Positions 8,986 to 19,721 of a stretch of DNA of 39,603 nt are shown piece after piece; position 1 is the first letter of the stretch, and each line of letters begins with the position of its first letter. The notes beneath the pieces were generated by a model. It was not told where the DNA came from. It did no database searches and was given only the letters and a program-made list of their open reading frames with translations. Source of the stretch: Gammaproteobacteria bacterium. Lineage in GTDB: Bacteria; Pseudomonadota; Gammaproteobacteria; Burkholderiales; Burkholderiaceae_C. The position numbers and the translations under genes were made by a program. The stretch is taken from NCBI GenBank assembly GCA_018820395.1, contig JAHJOG010000068.1, positions 1 to 39,603 of the forward strand, in the 5' to 3' direction.

Positions 8986-10386
8986 ATGGCTGAATTCAAA
9001 GAAATTTCCCCCAACGCTCCGGCCAATCAACGCCTGCTCAATTGGGTCGACAACCGCTTTCCACTCACGCAGCTCTGGAACGAGCAGTGGGGCAAGTACT
9101 ACGCGCCGAAGAATTTCAACTTCTGGTACATCTTTGGCTCGCTCGCGATGCTGGTGCTCGTCATCCAGATCGTGACCGGCATCTTCCTGGTCATGCATTA
9201 CAAGCCCGACGCGAGTCAGGCCTTCGCGTCGGTCGAATACATCATGCGCGACGTGCCGTGGGGTTGGCTCATCCGCTACATGCATTCCACAGGGGCGTCG
9301 GCCTTTTTCATCGTGGTGTACCTGCACATGTTCCGCGGGCTGATCTATGGTAGCTACCGCAAGCCACGTGAACTCATCTGGATCTTCGGCTGCGCAATCT
9401 TCCTGTGCCTCATGGCGGAAGCTTTCATGGGCTACCTGCTGCCTTGGGGCCAGATGAGCTATTGGGGCGCGCAGGTGATCGTCAACCTGTTCTCGGCGAT
9501 CCCTTTCATCGGCCCCGATCTTGCGCTGCTCATTCGCGGCGACTATGTGGTCAGTGATGCCACCCTCAACCGCTTCTTCAGCTTTCACGTGATCGCGGTT
9601 CCGCTGGTGTTGCTCGGATTGGTCGTGGCGCACCTGATCGCGCTGCATGAAGTCGGCTCCAACAATCCCGACGGTATCGAGATCAAGGCCAAGCGCGGTC
9701 CCGATGGGCACCCGCTCGACGGAATCCCCTCGCACCCTTACTACACGGTGCACGACATGCTTGGCGCAGTGACGTTCCTGACGATCTTCTCGGCGGTGAT
9801 CTTCTTCGCTCCGGAGGCAGGCGGCTACTTTCTCGAATACAACAACTTCATCCCTGCCGATTCGCTGAAGACCCCCAATCACATCGCACCGGTCTGGTAC
9901 TTCACGCCCTACTACTCGATGCTGCGAGCGATCACCAGTGAGATGGTCTACGTGCTGATCGCGTGCGTGGTTGGCGCGGCCGCTTTCGGTGTCCTGAAAA
10001 CCAGGCTCAGCGCCATCCTCAAGGGTGTGATCGTGATCGCGGCGGTGTTGGTCGCGCTCATGATGCTGAACACCGACGCGAAGTTCTGGGGCGTCGTCAT
10101 CATGGGCGGCGCGGTGATCATTCTGTTCTTCCTGCCGTGGCTCGATCACAGTCCTGTGAGGTCGATCCGCTATCGACCTGGGTGGCACAAGTACCTCTAC
10201 GGCGTGTTCGTGATCAACTTCGTGATCCTGGCCTATCTCGGCGTGCAACCTCCTTCACCGACGGGTGAACGTGTCTCTCAGGTTGGAACCTTGTTCTATT
10301 TCGGTTTCTTCCTGCTCATGCCGTGGTGGAGCCGTCTCGGTGAATTCAAGCCGGTGCCCGATCGCGTGACCTTCAGCGCGCATTGA
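8986..10386 (+). CDS. petB: Cytochrome b of the bc1 complex
   Basis: The 466-residue integral membrane subunit carries both b-type hemes and the quinol oxidation and reduction sites. The N-terminal segment NQRLLNWVDNRFPLT and PWGQMSYWGAQV, and the two heme-ligand helices (RYMHSTGASAFFIVVYLHMFRG and FSFHVIAVPLVLLGLVVAHL, in short form), are typical. The Qo-site PEWY motif is P302-V303-W304-Y305 here, so the usual glutamate is valine. A C-terminal extension with extra membrane helices (after about residue 330) matches the long betaproteobacterial form. The gene lies between petA and petC with short gaps and good ribosome sites. Confidence 0.96.
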   Translation: MAEFKEISPNAPANQRLLNWVDNRFPLTQLWNEQWGKYYAPKNFNFWYIFGSLAMLVLVIQIVTGIFLVMHYKPDASQAFASVEYIMRDVPWGWLIRYMHSTGASAFFIVVYLHMFRGLIYGSYRKPRELIWIFGCAIFLCLMAEAFMGYLLPWGQMSYWGAQVIVNLFSAIPFIGPDLALLIRGDYVVSDATLNRFFSFHVIAVPLVLLGLVVAHLIALHEVGSNNPDGIEIKAKRGPDGHPLDGIPSHPYYTVHDMLGAVTFLTIFSAVIFFAPEAGGYFLEYNNFIPADSLKTPNHIAPVWYFTPYYSMLRAITSEMVYVLIACVVGAAAFGVLKTRLSAILKGVIVIAAVLVALMMLNTDAKFWGVVIMGGAVIILFFLPWLDHSPVRSIRYRPGWHKYLYGVFVINFVILAYLGVQPPSPTGERVSQVGTLFYFGFFLLMPWWSRLGEFKPVPDRVTFSAH

Positions 10387-10402
10387 CCGGGAGACGACAA
10401 CA

Positions 10403-11158
10403 ATGAAGAAACTGATCCTCACGATGATTGCAGCGCTCGGCATCATGGCCGGAGCGCACGCTGCCGAAGAAGGCATTGCCTGGGACAAGGCGCCGAACAA
10501 GACGAACGACTTGGCCGCCCTGCAAAATGGGGCGAAGCTGTTCGTCAACTACTGCTTGAACTGCCATTCGGCCGCCTTCATGCGGTACAACCGGTTGACC
10601 GACATTGGCATCACCGAACAGCAGATCAAGGACAACTTGCTGTTCACGACCGACAAGGTTGGTGAAACCATGAAGGCCAACATCGATCCGCGTCAGGCCA
10701 AGGAGTGGTTCGGCGGCATCCCGCCCGATCTCACTCTCGTGGCGCGGTCGCGTGCCGGACATGGCGGATCAGGGGCCGACTATCTCTACACCTATCTTCG
10801 GACCTTCTATCGCGACGACACCAAGGCCACCGGCTGGAACAACCTGGCTTTCCCGAGCGTCGCGATGCCCAACGTGCTGTGGGAACTCCAGGGAGAGCGC
10901 CGCCCGGTCTACGACAAAATCGAAGCGCACGGCCACGAAACCGAAGTGTTCAAGGGATGGGAGCAGACCAAGCCCGGCACCATGTCTTCGTTGCAATATG
11001 ACCAAGCCATTGGCGACTTGGTGAGTTACATGCAATGGATGGCGGAGCCCGCCCAGAATACGCGTGTGCGGGTCGGAGTTTGGGTATTGCTCTTCCTCGT
11101 CATGGCTCTGGTCTTCGTGTGGCGCTTGAACGCGGCGTTCTGGAAAGACGTCAAGTAG
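10403..11158 (+). CDS. petC: Cytochrome c1 of the bc1 complex
   Basis: Cytochrome c1 accepts the electron from the Rieske centre and passes it to soluble cytochrome c. The 251-residue precursor has a signal peptide (residues 1-20, ending A-H-A) and the heme-attachment motif C51-L-N-C54-H55. The downstream AMPNVLWELQG segment supplies the probable methionine ligand. A C-terminal membrane anchor (VWVLLFLVMALVFVW) ends in basic residues. It is the last gene of petABC; a strong terminator follows 36 bases after its stop. Confidence 0.95.
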   Translation: MKKLILTMIAALGIMAGAHAAEEGIAWDKAPNKTNDLAALQNGAKLFVNYCLNCHSAAFMRYNRLTDIGITEQQIKDNLLFTTDKVGETMKANIDPRQAKEWFGGIPPDLTLVARSRAGHGGSGADYLYTYLRTFYRDDTKATGWNNLAFPSVAMPNVLWELQGERRPVYDKIEAHGHETEVFKGWEQTKPGTMSSLQYDQAIGDLVSYMQWMAEPAQNTRVRVGVWVLLFLVMALVFVWRLNAAFWKDVK

Positions 11159-11194
11159 TTTCGAACCGATCGGGCCTCTGTGGCCTGGTCCCGC

Positions 11195-11233
11195 AGAGTG
11201 GGTTGCGAACGCGACCCACTCTTTTTGATTTTT
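11195..11233 (+). terminator. Intrinsic terminator after petC
   Basis: AGAGTGGGT (11195-11203) pairs with ACCCACTCT (11214-11222), and further inner pairs extend the stem towards a tiny loop. It is followed by TTTT, GA and TTTTT. The last T of this tract abuts the sspA ribosome binding site (AGGAG). Confidence 0.85.
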
Positions 11234-11247
11234 AGGAGTCTTTCGCC

Positions 11248-11859
11248 ATGATGGTGCTGTATTCAGGAACGACCTGCCCTTTTTCCCATCGTTGCCGCTT
11301 TGTGCTGTTCGAGAAAGGCATGGACTTCGAGATTCGTGATGTCGATCTCTACAACAAGCCCGAGGACATCGGCGTTATGAACCCGTACGGGCAAGTGCCC
11401 ATCCTGGTGGAGCGCGACTTGATTCTGTACGAGTCGAACATCATCAACGAGTACATCGACGAACGCTTTCCGCACCCTCAGTTGATGCCGGGCGATCCGG
11501 TCGACCGTGCTCGTGTACGGCTCTTTCTGCTCAATTTTGAAAAAGAGCTGTTCGTGCACGTTTCCAGTTTGGAAAACCGTTCGACCAAAGGCAATGAGAA
11601 GGCGCTCGAGAAAGCCCGCATGCATATACGGGATCGGCTGACTCAGCTGGCGCCCGTCTTCTTCAAGAACAAGTACATGCTGGGCGATGCGTTCTCGATG
11701 CTCGACGTTGCCATCGCTCCCTTGTTGTGGCGCCTCGACTACTACGGCATTGACCTCAGCAAGAACGCTGCGCCGCTCCTGAAGTACGCCGAGCGAATCT
11801 TCTCGCGACCCGCCTACATCGAGGCGTTGACGCCGTCCGAGAAGGTAATGCGCAAGTAG
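11248..11859 (+). CDS. sspA: Stringent starvation protein A
   Basis: SspA is a glutathione-S-transferase-fold protein that binds RNA polymerase and changes gene expression under starvation and acid stress. The 203-residue protein has the thioredoxin-like N-terminal domain (MVLYSGTTCPFSHRCRFVL), the conserved NPYGQVPILVERDLILYESN block, and an all-helical C-terminal domain ending in FSRPAYIEALTPSEK. The ribosome site AGGAG precedes an ATGATG double start, and either ATG may be used. It directly follows the petABC terminator and precedes sspB by 16 bases, the standard sspAB pair. Confidence 0.95.
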   Translation: MMVLYSGTTCPFSHRCRFVLFEKGMDFEIRDVDLYNKPEDIGVMNPYGQVPILVERDLILYESNIINEYIDERFPHPQLMPGDPVDRARVRLFLLNFEKELFVHVSSLENRSTKGNEKALEKARMHIRDRLTQLAPVFFKNKYMLGDAFSMLDVAIAPLLWRLDYYGIDLSKNAAPLLKYAERIFSRPAYIEALTPSEKVMRK

Positions 11860-11875
11860 CTCAGGCCTGGCTTTC

Positions 11876-12430
11876 ATGATCAACGCGCTCGAGTCTTCCT
11901 CCACCCGTCCGTATCTCATTCGGGCTTTGTACGAGTGGTGCACCGACAACGGCTTCACGCCCTATGTGGCCGTCCAGGTCGATGAGACCGTGCAGGTGCC
12001 GCGCGAGTACGTGAAGAACGGTGAGATCGTGCTGAACATCAGCTTTGACGCTACCAGTTCGCTCAAACTGGGCAACGATTTCATTGAGTTCAAGGCGCGC
12101 TTCGCGGGCAGTGCGCGCGAGATCAGTGTTCCGGTCGGACGTGTGATTGCTATTTATGCGCGAGAGAACGGCCAAGGTATGGCGTTCCCTGTTCCTTCCT
12201 CGTCCAGTTCATCTGCAGCTGAAACGCTGCCGAGCGAAGGTGGGTCAGCGGCATTGCGGGACGCGTCCAAGGGGCACGAGGGTGATGCGGGCAAGATCGT
12301 GCATTTGGTGACGGGCGATGACGTGGCTGAATCCGGCAAAGATTCAGTGGCGCTTGACGATCCGGAGGATGAGCCTCCACGTCCCTCCGGTGCCGGCAGT
12401 TCACGGCCCTCGCTCAAACGCGTCAAATAG
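11876..12430 (+). CDS. sspB: ClpXP protease specificity-enhancing factor SspB
   Basis: SspB tethers ssrA-tagged polypeptides to ClpX for degradation. The 184-residue protein has the family fold segments RPYLIRALYEWCTDNGFTPY near residues 10-30, the V-x-V-D-x-x-V-x-V-P-x-E-Y-V-K-x-G-x-I-V-L-N block, and an ISVPVGRVIAIYARENGQGM segment. A long, acidic, low-complexity linker follows. The C-terminus (RPSLKRVK) matches the short ClpX-binding tail that ends SspB proteins (consensus L-R-V-V-K-like). It is co-directional with sspA and upstream of tRNA-Thr. Confidence 0.94.
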   Translation: MINALESSSTRPYLIRALYEWCTDNGFTPYVAVQVDETVQVPREYVKNGEIVLNISFDATSSLKLGNDFIEFKARFAGSAREISVPVGRVIAIYARENGQGMAFPVPSSSSSSAAETLPSEGGSAALRDASKGHEGDAGKIVHLVTGDDVAESGKDSVALDDPEDEPPRPSGAGSSRPSLKRVK

Positions 12431-12458
12431 AGGCAGTTCTTCTGGTCTTGCGCTTGGC

Positions 12459-12464
12459 TAAAAT
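12459..12464 (+). promoter_or_regulatory. Candidate -10 element for tRNA-Thr
   Basis: TAAAAT within GGCTAAAAT ends 12 bases before the mature tRNA 5' end, so a transcript would begin a few bases upstream of the tRNA. No good -35 hexamer is visible. The same nonamer occurs before secA. Confidence 0.4.
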
Positions 12465-12476
12465 CCATCGATTCCC

Positions 12477-12552
12477 GCCGCTTTAGCTCAGTTGGTAGAG
12501 CAACCGCCTTGTAAGCGGTAGGTCGTCAGTTCGATTCCGACAAGCGGCACCA
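12477..12552 (+). tRNA. tRNA-Thr (anticodon TGT)
   Basis: A complete 76-base cloverleaf is visible. The acceptor arms GCCGCTT and AAGCGGC pair perfectly, the D arm is GCTC/GAGC, and the anticodon stem ACCGC/GCGGT encloses the loop CTTGTAA with anticodon TGT, which reads ACA. The T loop is TTCGATT and the CCA end is encoded. The T stem is GTCAG against CCGAC, which leaves one A-C mismatch. Confidence 0.95.
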
Positions 12553-12957
12553 TCATTGCATCGTTGTACGCGGCATTTGACCGCCTAGGTGGGTTGGCCG
12601 CATGCTCGCTTCGATACGTCTCTTGAGTTTCAATACTTTTTGCGGCAGGTCCGCGCTCTGCTGAGTGGAGCGTGCGGTGAGCATTCAGTAGGCAGGGCGG
12701 CGGTGGACTCGGCCTCCGGGTAATAGTCCTGCTGCAAAACTTTCATACCGCGGCGTAATAACAGGTTCGGCAGGGTTGTGACTTCTTTACTCCAAGCAAG
12801 TAAATTGAATCGATAAAGCGGTCCCCGCCGCCGTCTACGTCTACGTAGCTGTCGGCAATCAATGTTTGCCAGATTGGAAGTGCGGCCACGACGGTACGCT
12901 CACTACACCGGTGTCGCGTTCCAAAACCGGATTCTCAGGGTGGCCTTCCGCAACCTG
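12553..12957. other. Gene-free stretch downstream of tRNA-Thr
   Basis: About 400 bases without a convincing gene. It looks less GC-biased than its surroundings, with AT-rich patches near 12770-12820. A short direct repeat with an embedded 8-base palindrome (CTACGTAG, 12841-12848) is the only structure I see. Short open frames here lack ribosome sites and recognisable products. Confidence 0.5.
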
Positions 12958-13173
12958 TTATTCCAGCAAGGAGATGAGCATCGACAGCAGGAAGCTCAAA
13001 ATACTCATCATCATCCCGACCAAAACCATCTTCATCCGCCACGGGCGCAGACGCGCCATTGCGGCTTGAGCCGACCCTGCGCGGGCAGACAGCACATATT
13101 TCAACCTCAGCCTGGCGTCCGCTAGGCGCGCTGAGGCGAGATCGAGTTCCGGAGGGTGCGCTGGGTGGCTCAT
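12958..13173 (-). CDS. Unrecognised 71-residue membrane protein
   Basis: The reading frame from the ATG at 13173 encodes 71 residues: a polar, helix-prone N-terminal half (residues 8-45, rich in Ala, Leu and Arg) and one strongly hydrophobic C-terminal segment (residues 48-70, with several Met and Ser). Arg-Met-Lys precedes the membrane segment, which favours a cytoplasmic N-terminus. I do not recognise a family. The frame remains open further upstream, but the chosen ATG has GGGGAA about nine bases ahead. It is divergent from the LysR gene with 149 bases between, a layout typical of a regulator and its target. It could also be non-coding. Confidence 0.45.
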   Translation of the reverse strand: MSHPAHPPELDLASARLADARLRLKYVLSARAGSAQAAMARLRPWRMKMVLVGMMMSILSFLLSMLISLLE

Positions 13174-13322
13174 CAATGATTCCCCAAGTGAACTTAAGGT
13201 GGGCCATTCTAGGAACGGCGTAGGCCATTGTGCGACCGGTTTTCTTATGACTGACATAGCAAATTCGCGTACAAGGAAGGATTAATCTCCGGCGGCGCAA
13301 CGCATTCATGTTGGATTAAGAA

Positions 13323-14264
13323 ATGTCACGAACGAGCGACCCTCTCGATACATATCTGCTGCGAGTCCTAGTAGCACTTCTGAGTGAACGGAACCTGACT
13401 CGCGTTGCGATTCGAATGAATCAGTCTCAGCCCGCCATTAGCACGGCGCTGCGAAGACTTCGATCAGTATTCAAAGACGAGCTTTTGGTACGGAGTGCCA
13501 ACGGAATGGTCACTACAGTACGAGGCCAGGAAATACTCGCGACCGCGCGCTTGGCGCTTCAGAATATCGACAGTTTGGTGACGGCAGGCGAGGCATTCGA
13601 TCCGGGCACGACGCAGATCACATATAAGGTTGGCTGTCCCGATTACTTGGCAACGGTTTTTCCTTCGGGTGTCGCTAAGGCCTTGCGCCACCTGGCACCG
13701 GGCGCTCAGCTGCTCGTCCATCCGCTTGGCCCCGATTACGACTTCGAGCGCGCGCTTGCGCAAGGCGAACTGGACGTCGTGATCGGAAATTGGCCGAAGC
13801 CACCGGAGTCTCTCTACATGGCAGCATTACTCAGCGACGACATCGTTTGCTTGATGGACGAGAACCATCCTCTTGCGCGCGGCAAGATGACCACTGAGGA
13901 TTATTTACGTGCTCCGCACGTCGTGCCCCTGCCGTTTTCTTCTTCGCACCGTGGGGTGATCGACCATCATCTGGCCACGCTACGCGTGACGCGAAACGTC
14001 CGCGTGATCGTGCCGCATTTCAGCATGGCCCCGCACATGCTCACCGGCTCCGATCTGATCTTCACCATCAGCCGGCATTTTGCGGCGCACTATGCGCCGA
14101 TGCTTTCTCTCGCCATCGTTGAATCTCCAATCGACTATCCGCGCGTACAGTTCTATCAAATCTGGCATGCCAGAAGCCAGGATTCAGAAGCGCACAAATG
14201 GCTGAGAAGCGTTCTCAAAGATGTGGCGAACGCAACGGTCGGAATCAAAGAGGCCCTGCCATAA
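13323..14264 (+). CDS. LysR-type transcriptional regulator
   Basis: This 313-residue protein has the LysR plan: an N-terminal winged helix-turn-helix (residues 10-70, with the typical LTRVAIRMNQSQPAISTALR recognition region and a FKDELLVRS wing) and a periplasmic-binding-protein-like effector domain from about residue 95. The effector domain includes the GELDVVIGNWP and MDENHPLARG elements of the NodD/SyrM/LeuO-like branch. The inducer cannot be read from the sequence. The gene is monocistronic and convergent with the dciA-like gene (15 bases between stops), and divergent from the 71-residue membrane protein gene, which may be its target. Base composition looks less GC-rich than in the neighbouring core genes. 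Confidence 0.9.
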   Translation: MSRTSDPLDTYLLRVLVALLSERNLTRVAIRMNQSQPAISTALRRLRSVFKDELLVRSANGMVTTVRGQEILATARLALQNIDSLVTAGEAFDPGTTQITYKVGCPDYLATVFPSGVAKALRHLAPGAQLLVHPLGPDYDFERALAQGELDVVIGNWPKPPESLYMAALLSDDIVCLMDENHPLARGKMTTEDYLRAPHVVPLPFSSSHRGVIDHHLATLRVTRNVRVIVPHFSMAPHMLTGSDLIFTISRHFAAHYAPMLSLAIVESPIDYPRVQFYQIWHARSQDSEAHKWLRSVLKDVANATVGIKEALP

Positions 14265-14279
14265 ACCATCGACGCGCGC

Positions 14280-14594
14280 TCATGACAGGCCTCGCCGGGC
14301 CAGCAGCTTGATCCGCAGCGTCACCGGATTCCAACCCTTCGAAATCAGGCGCGCCTTGAGCAATGGAGCCAACTGACGCAATTTGGCCGCCGCAGCATTG
14401 CCTTCGACCAGCAGCGTCCAGACCTCACCTTCGGCCGGCCCCGCCTTGACGGCAGCCCGCATACCGGGGGGGATCAGATCTTGCACCGCTTGCAACCGGT
14501 CGCTCGCGTCCTTTGCTCGGGCGGTCAGGTTGGCAAGGCTCGGCGAGTCTTGAGCGGCCTGCTGGAGACTGACGGCATTGAAGCGGCGGTTCAT
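14280..14594 (-). CDS. DciA-like (DUF721) protein
   Basis: The predicted 104-residue protein from MNRRF resembles the short betaproteobacterial DUF721/DciA group. That group includes DciA, the factor that helps load the replicative helicase DnaB where DnaC is absent. The C-terminal half ([21 protein letters not shown], in short form, then [10 protein letters not shown] and [10 protein letters not shown]) follows the KH-like pattern of the domain. A start at 14621, nine codons upstream, is possible; neither has a clear ribosome site. It is divergent from secA, a neighbourhood typical of this gene in Burkholderiales. The helicase-loading role is inferred from the family only. Confidence 0.7.
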   Translation of the reverse strand: MNRRFNAVSLQQAAQDSPSLANLTARAKDASDRLQAVQDLIPPGMRAAVKAGPAEGEVWTLLVEGNAAAAKLRQLAPLLKARLISKGWNPVTLRIKLLARRGLS

Positions 14595-14645
14595 TGCGAT
14601 GGAGGCAGCAAAGGCGCTCATCAGGAGACGCCAAGGGCAAGTGGC

Positions 14646-14651
14646 TAAAAT
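14646..14651 (+). promoter_or_regulatory. Candidate -10 element for secA
   Basis: TAAAAT within GGCTAAAAT lies 133 bases before the secA ATG. No good -35 hexamer is present. A transcript from here would have a leader of about 125 bases beginning just before a stable hairpin. Confidence 0.4.
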
Positions 14652-14668
14652 CGCGGCTTTTGGGCAAC

Positions 14669-14685
14669 CGGCCCGTATCGGGCCG
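14669..14685 (+). promoter_or_regulatory. Stable hairpin in the secA leader
   Basis: CGGCCCG (14669-14675) and CGGGCCG (14679-14685) form a perfect 7-bp, all-GC stem with a three-base loop. It lies about 100 bases before secA and, if the -10 call is right, about 11 bases from the 5' end of the mRNA. Confidence 0.45.
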
Positions 14686-14784
14686 CTTGTATTCGTGGCA
14701 GGGGCGCCCAACTGCTTTCATCGTACCTTAGGGACCACGTTCGCGGCGCACAGCAGAGGCCGCGCGCCCGTCGAATCTCCATTC

Positions 14785-17562
<2,778 letters not shown>

Positions 17563-17581
17563 GCGCCATTCACATCACGCC

Positions 17582-18811
17582 ATGCCAGTCAACCTGTCCC
17601 CCCCTGACCCCGCAGCGGTGTACGAAGTGCCCGGAATTCGGATTGGCACTGCCGAGGCGGGGGTTCGCAAGGCGCATCGAAAAGATCTGACGGTGGTGCT
17701 TCTCGATGAAGGAGCGGCGGTCGGCGGCGTCTTCACTCAAAACCGTTTCTGCGCGGCTCCTGTTCAGATGTGTCGCGATCATCTTGCGCAGAACTACGGC
17801 ATCCGGGCGCTGCTGATCAATACGGGCAATGCCAACGCAGGTACCGGTGCCGACGGTCTCACGCGCGCGCGGGCCACATGTATCGCGCTCGCCCGCCATC
17901 TGGAACTTGCCCCGGAGCAAGTCCTGCCTTTCTCGACCGGGGTGATCATGGAGCCCTTGCCCAGCGACCGCATCGAAGCCGCATTGCCGGCGGCGCTTGC
18001 CAATGCGGGCTCGGGGCGATGGGTAGACGCCGCTACAGCGATCATGACCACGGACACGGTCCCCAAGGCGTTCAGCAGACAGGTGCAGGTCGCCGGCGCT
18101 ACGGTGACCATCACTGGCATCAGCAAAGGCGCGGGCATGATCCGGCCCAACATGGCGACCATGCTGGGATTCATGGCCACCGACGCCAACATCGCGCCCG
18201 CATTGATCCAGCCTTTGGCTGCAGCGCTTGCCGAAGCGTCGTTCAATCGAATCACGATCGACGGCGATACCTCGACCAACGATTCCTTCGTTGTGATGGC
18301 CAGCCGGAAGGCAGAGCATCGCGAAATCACATCGCTCGAGTCGACCGAGGGAATGGCTCTTGCCAGTGCGATGCAGGACGTTGCTCGTGAGCTGGCGCAA
18401 GCCATCGTGCGTGATGGAGAGGGTGCCACCAAGTTCATCACCGTTCGCGTGGAAGGCGGGCGCGACGCTGCCGAATGCAGACAGGTCGCCTACGCCATTG
18501 CCCATTCACCGCTGGTCAAGACGGCCTTCTACGCCAGCGACCCGAATCTGGGACGCATTCTGGCTGCCGTAGGCTATGCGGGCATTCAGGATCTCGATCC
18601 TGCAGGCATCGATTTGTACCTGGACGACGTCCATGTGGCCGTCAAGGGCGGTCGCAATCCGAACTACTCGGAAGAAGAAGGGCAGCGCGTGATGAATCAG
18701 AGCGAGATCACAGTGCGCGTTGTTCTCGGCCGCGGCAGGGCCACCGACACGGTCTGGACCTGCGACCTGAGCCACGACTACGTTTCCATCAACGCCGACT
18801 ATCGGTCCTGA
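17582..18811 (+). CDS. argJ: Bifunctional glutamate N-acetyltransferase / N-acetylglutamate synthase ArgJ
   Basis: ArgJ transfers the acetyl group from N-acetylornithine to glutamate, recycling it in arginine synthesis. The 409-residue precursor cuts itself before a nucleophilic threonine: T193 lies in the conserved [11 protein letters not shown] site, preceded by [10 protein letters not shown]. The [14 protein letters not shown] and [13 protein letters not shown] blocks of the alpha chain and the [14 protein letters not shown] and [15 protein letters not shown] blocks of the beta chain are intact. The ATG at this position gives the normal start; the open frame upstream overlaps secA and is not coding. 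Confidence 0.96.
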   Translation: MPVNLSPPDPAAVYEVPGIRIGTAEAGVRKAHRKDLTVVLLDEGAAVGGVFTQNRFCAAPVQMCRDHLAQNYGIRALLINTGNANAGTGADGLTRARATCIALARHLELAPEQVLPFSTGVIMEPLPSDRIEAALPAALANAGSGRWVDAATAIMTTDTVPKAFSRQVQVAGATVTITGISKGAGMIRPNMATMLGFMATDANIAPALIQPLAAALAEASFNRITIDGDTSTNDSFVVMASRKAEHREITSLESTEGMALASAMQDVARELAQAIVRDGEGATKFITVRVEGGRDAAECRQVAYAIAHSPLVKTAFYASDPNLGRILAAVGYAGIQDLDPAGIDLYLDDVHVAVKGGRNPNYSEEEGQRVMNQSEITVRVVLGRGRATDTVWTCDLSHDYVSINADYRS

Positions 18812-18851
18812 GGGGCGGCGCCTGTCGCGGCGCATCAACACCAAGAACGAG

Positions 18852-19721
18852 ATGAACGAGAAGTTCGAACATCTGCTGGAACGAGCGGAACACCTGATTC
18901 GGCGCATCGAGTCGATATTGCCTCAACCGCTTTCGGCGCCCGCCGATTGGGATGCTTCGATCGCCTGGCGGTACCGTCGGCGAAGTTCCGGCCACGGCAC
19001 GCTGGAGCCGGTTCGTCACATGGCGACCATGCCACTGGATGCATTGAAGGAAATCGACGTCCAAAAGGAAAAGATCGAACGCAACACCCGGCAATTCGTC
19101 GAGGGTAAGCCGGCCAACAACGTGCTCTTGACGGGTGCTCGAGGGACTGGCAAGTCGTCGCTCATACGCGCCTGCCTGCAGGCCTATGCGCCGCAAGGGT
19201 TGCGTCTGATCGAAGTCGACAAGGCAGACCTGACGGACCTGCCGGACCTGGTCGAGGTTGTTTCCGAGCGACCTGAAAAATTCATCGTGTTCAGCGACGA
19301 TCTGAGTTTTGACGAGGGTGAACCGGGCTACAAGGCGCTCAAGTCGATCCTCGACGGGTCGATCGCCGCGTCGACGCCCAATGTGCTGATCTATGCCACC
19401 AGCAACCGTCGACACTTGTTGCCCGAATACATGAAGGACAACCTCTCCTACACCCATACGGACGATGGCGAAGTTCATCCAGGCGAGGTGATCGAAGAGA
19501 AGATCTCGCTGTCGGAGCGTTTCGGGCTGTGGGTGAGCTTCTATCCATTCAGCCAAAACGAATACCTTTCGATCGTCGCGCAATGGCTGTCGTCGTTCGG
19601 CGTGACGGCGTCGGCGATCGACGCGGCGCGCGCTGAGGCGTTGGTCTGGGCGCTCGAGCGAGGATCTCGCAGCGGCCGAGTGGCTTACCAATTCGCGCGC
19701 GATTACGCGGGACGCGCTTGA
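18852..19721 (+). CDS. DUF815-family P-loop ATPase
   Basis: The 289-residue protein is a single-domain AAA-type ATPase of the DUF815 family, widespread in proteobacteria but without an established function. It shows Walker A GARGTGKS (residues 95-102), a Walker B-like FIVFSDDLSF with D149 and D150, and a sensor segment NVLIYATSNRRHLLP. Further on are the ISLSERFGLWVSFYPFSQNEY block and the C-terminal GSRSGRVAYQFARD motif characteristic of the family. It lies between argJ and mutT, and its TGA overlaps the probable TTG start of mutT, a common arrangement in Burkholderiales. No partner is evident in the window. Confidence 0.85.
   Translation: MNEKFEHLLERAEHLIRRIESILPQPLSAPADWDASIAWRYRRRSSGHGTLEPVRHMATMPLDALKEIDVQKEKIERNTRQFVEGKPANNVLLTGARGTGKSSLIRACLQAYAPQGLRLIEVDKADLTDLPDLVEVVSERPEKFIVFSDDLSFDEGEPGYKALKSILDGSIAASTPNVLIYATSNRRHLLPEYMKDNLSYTHTDDGEVHPGEVIEEKISLSERFGLWVSFYPFSQNEYLSIVAQWLSSFGVTASAIDAARAEALVWALERGSRSGRVAYQFARDYAGRA

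Noticed and set aside
8485..10248. 587-codon minus-strand open frame across petA-petB
   Set aside because: Antisense of the Rieske and cytochrome b genes, rich in His, Arg, Asp and Glu as typical of shadow frames in GC-rich DNA.
12832..12851. Short tandem CGTCTA repeat with CTACGTAG palindrome
   Set aside because: Only two units; too short to support an operator or repeat element without further copies.
12862..13125. Plus-strand 87-codon open frame opposite the small membrane protein
   Set aside because: Composition is His/Gln/Arg-rich as expected for an antisense shadow, with no ribosome site and no recognisable domain.
14581..14587. AAGCGGC near dciA as a possible repeat of the tRNA-Thr 3' end (attachment site)
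   Set aside because: Only seven bases match and the T-arm sequence is absent, so it does not support an integrated element; there is also no integrase.
14578..14784. Open frame upstream of secA, including an R-I-G-P stretch reminiscent of the SecM arrest sequence
   Set aside because: It is in the same frame as secA with no stop between, lacks the spaced F and W-I residues of SecM, and has no signal peptide; it would be an N-terminal extension absent from SecA proteins.
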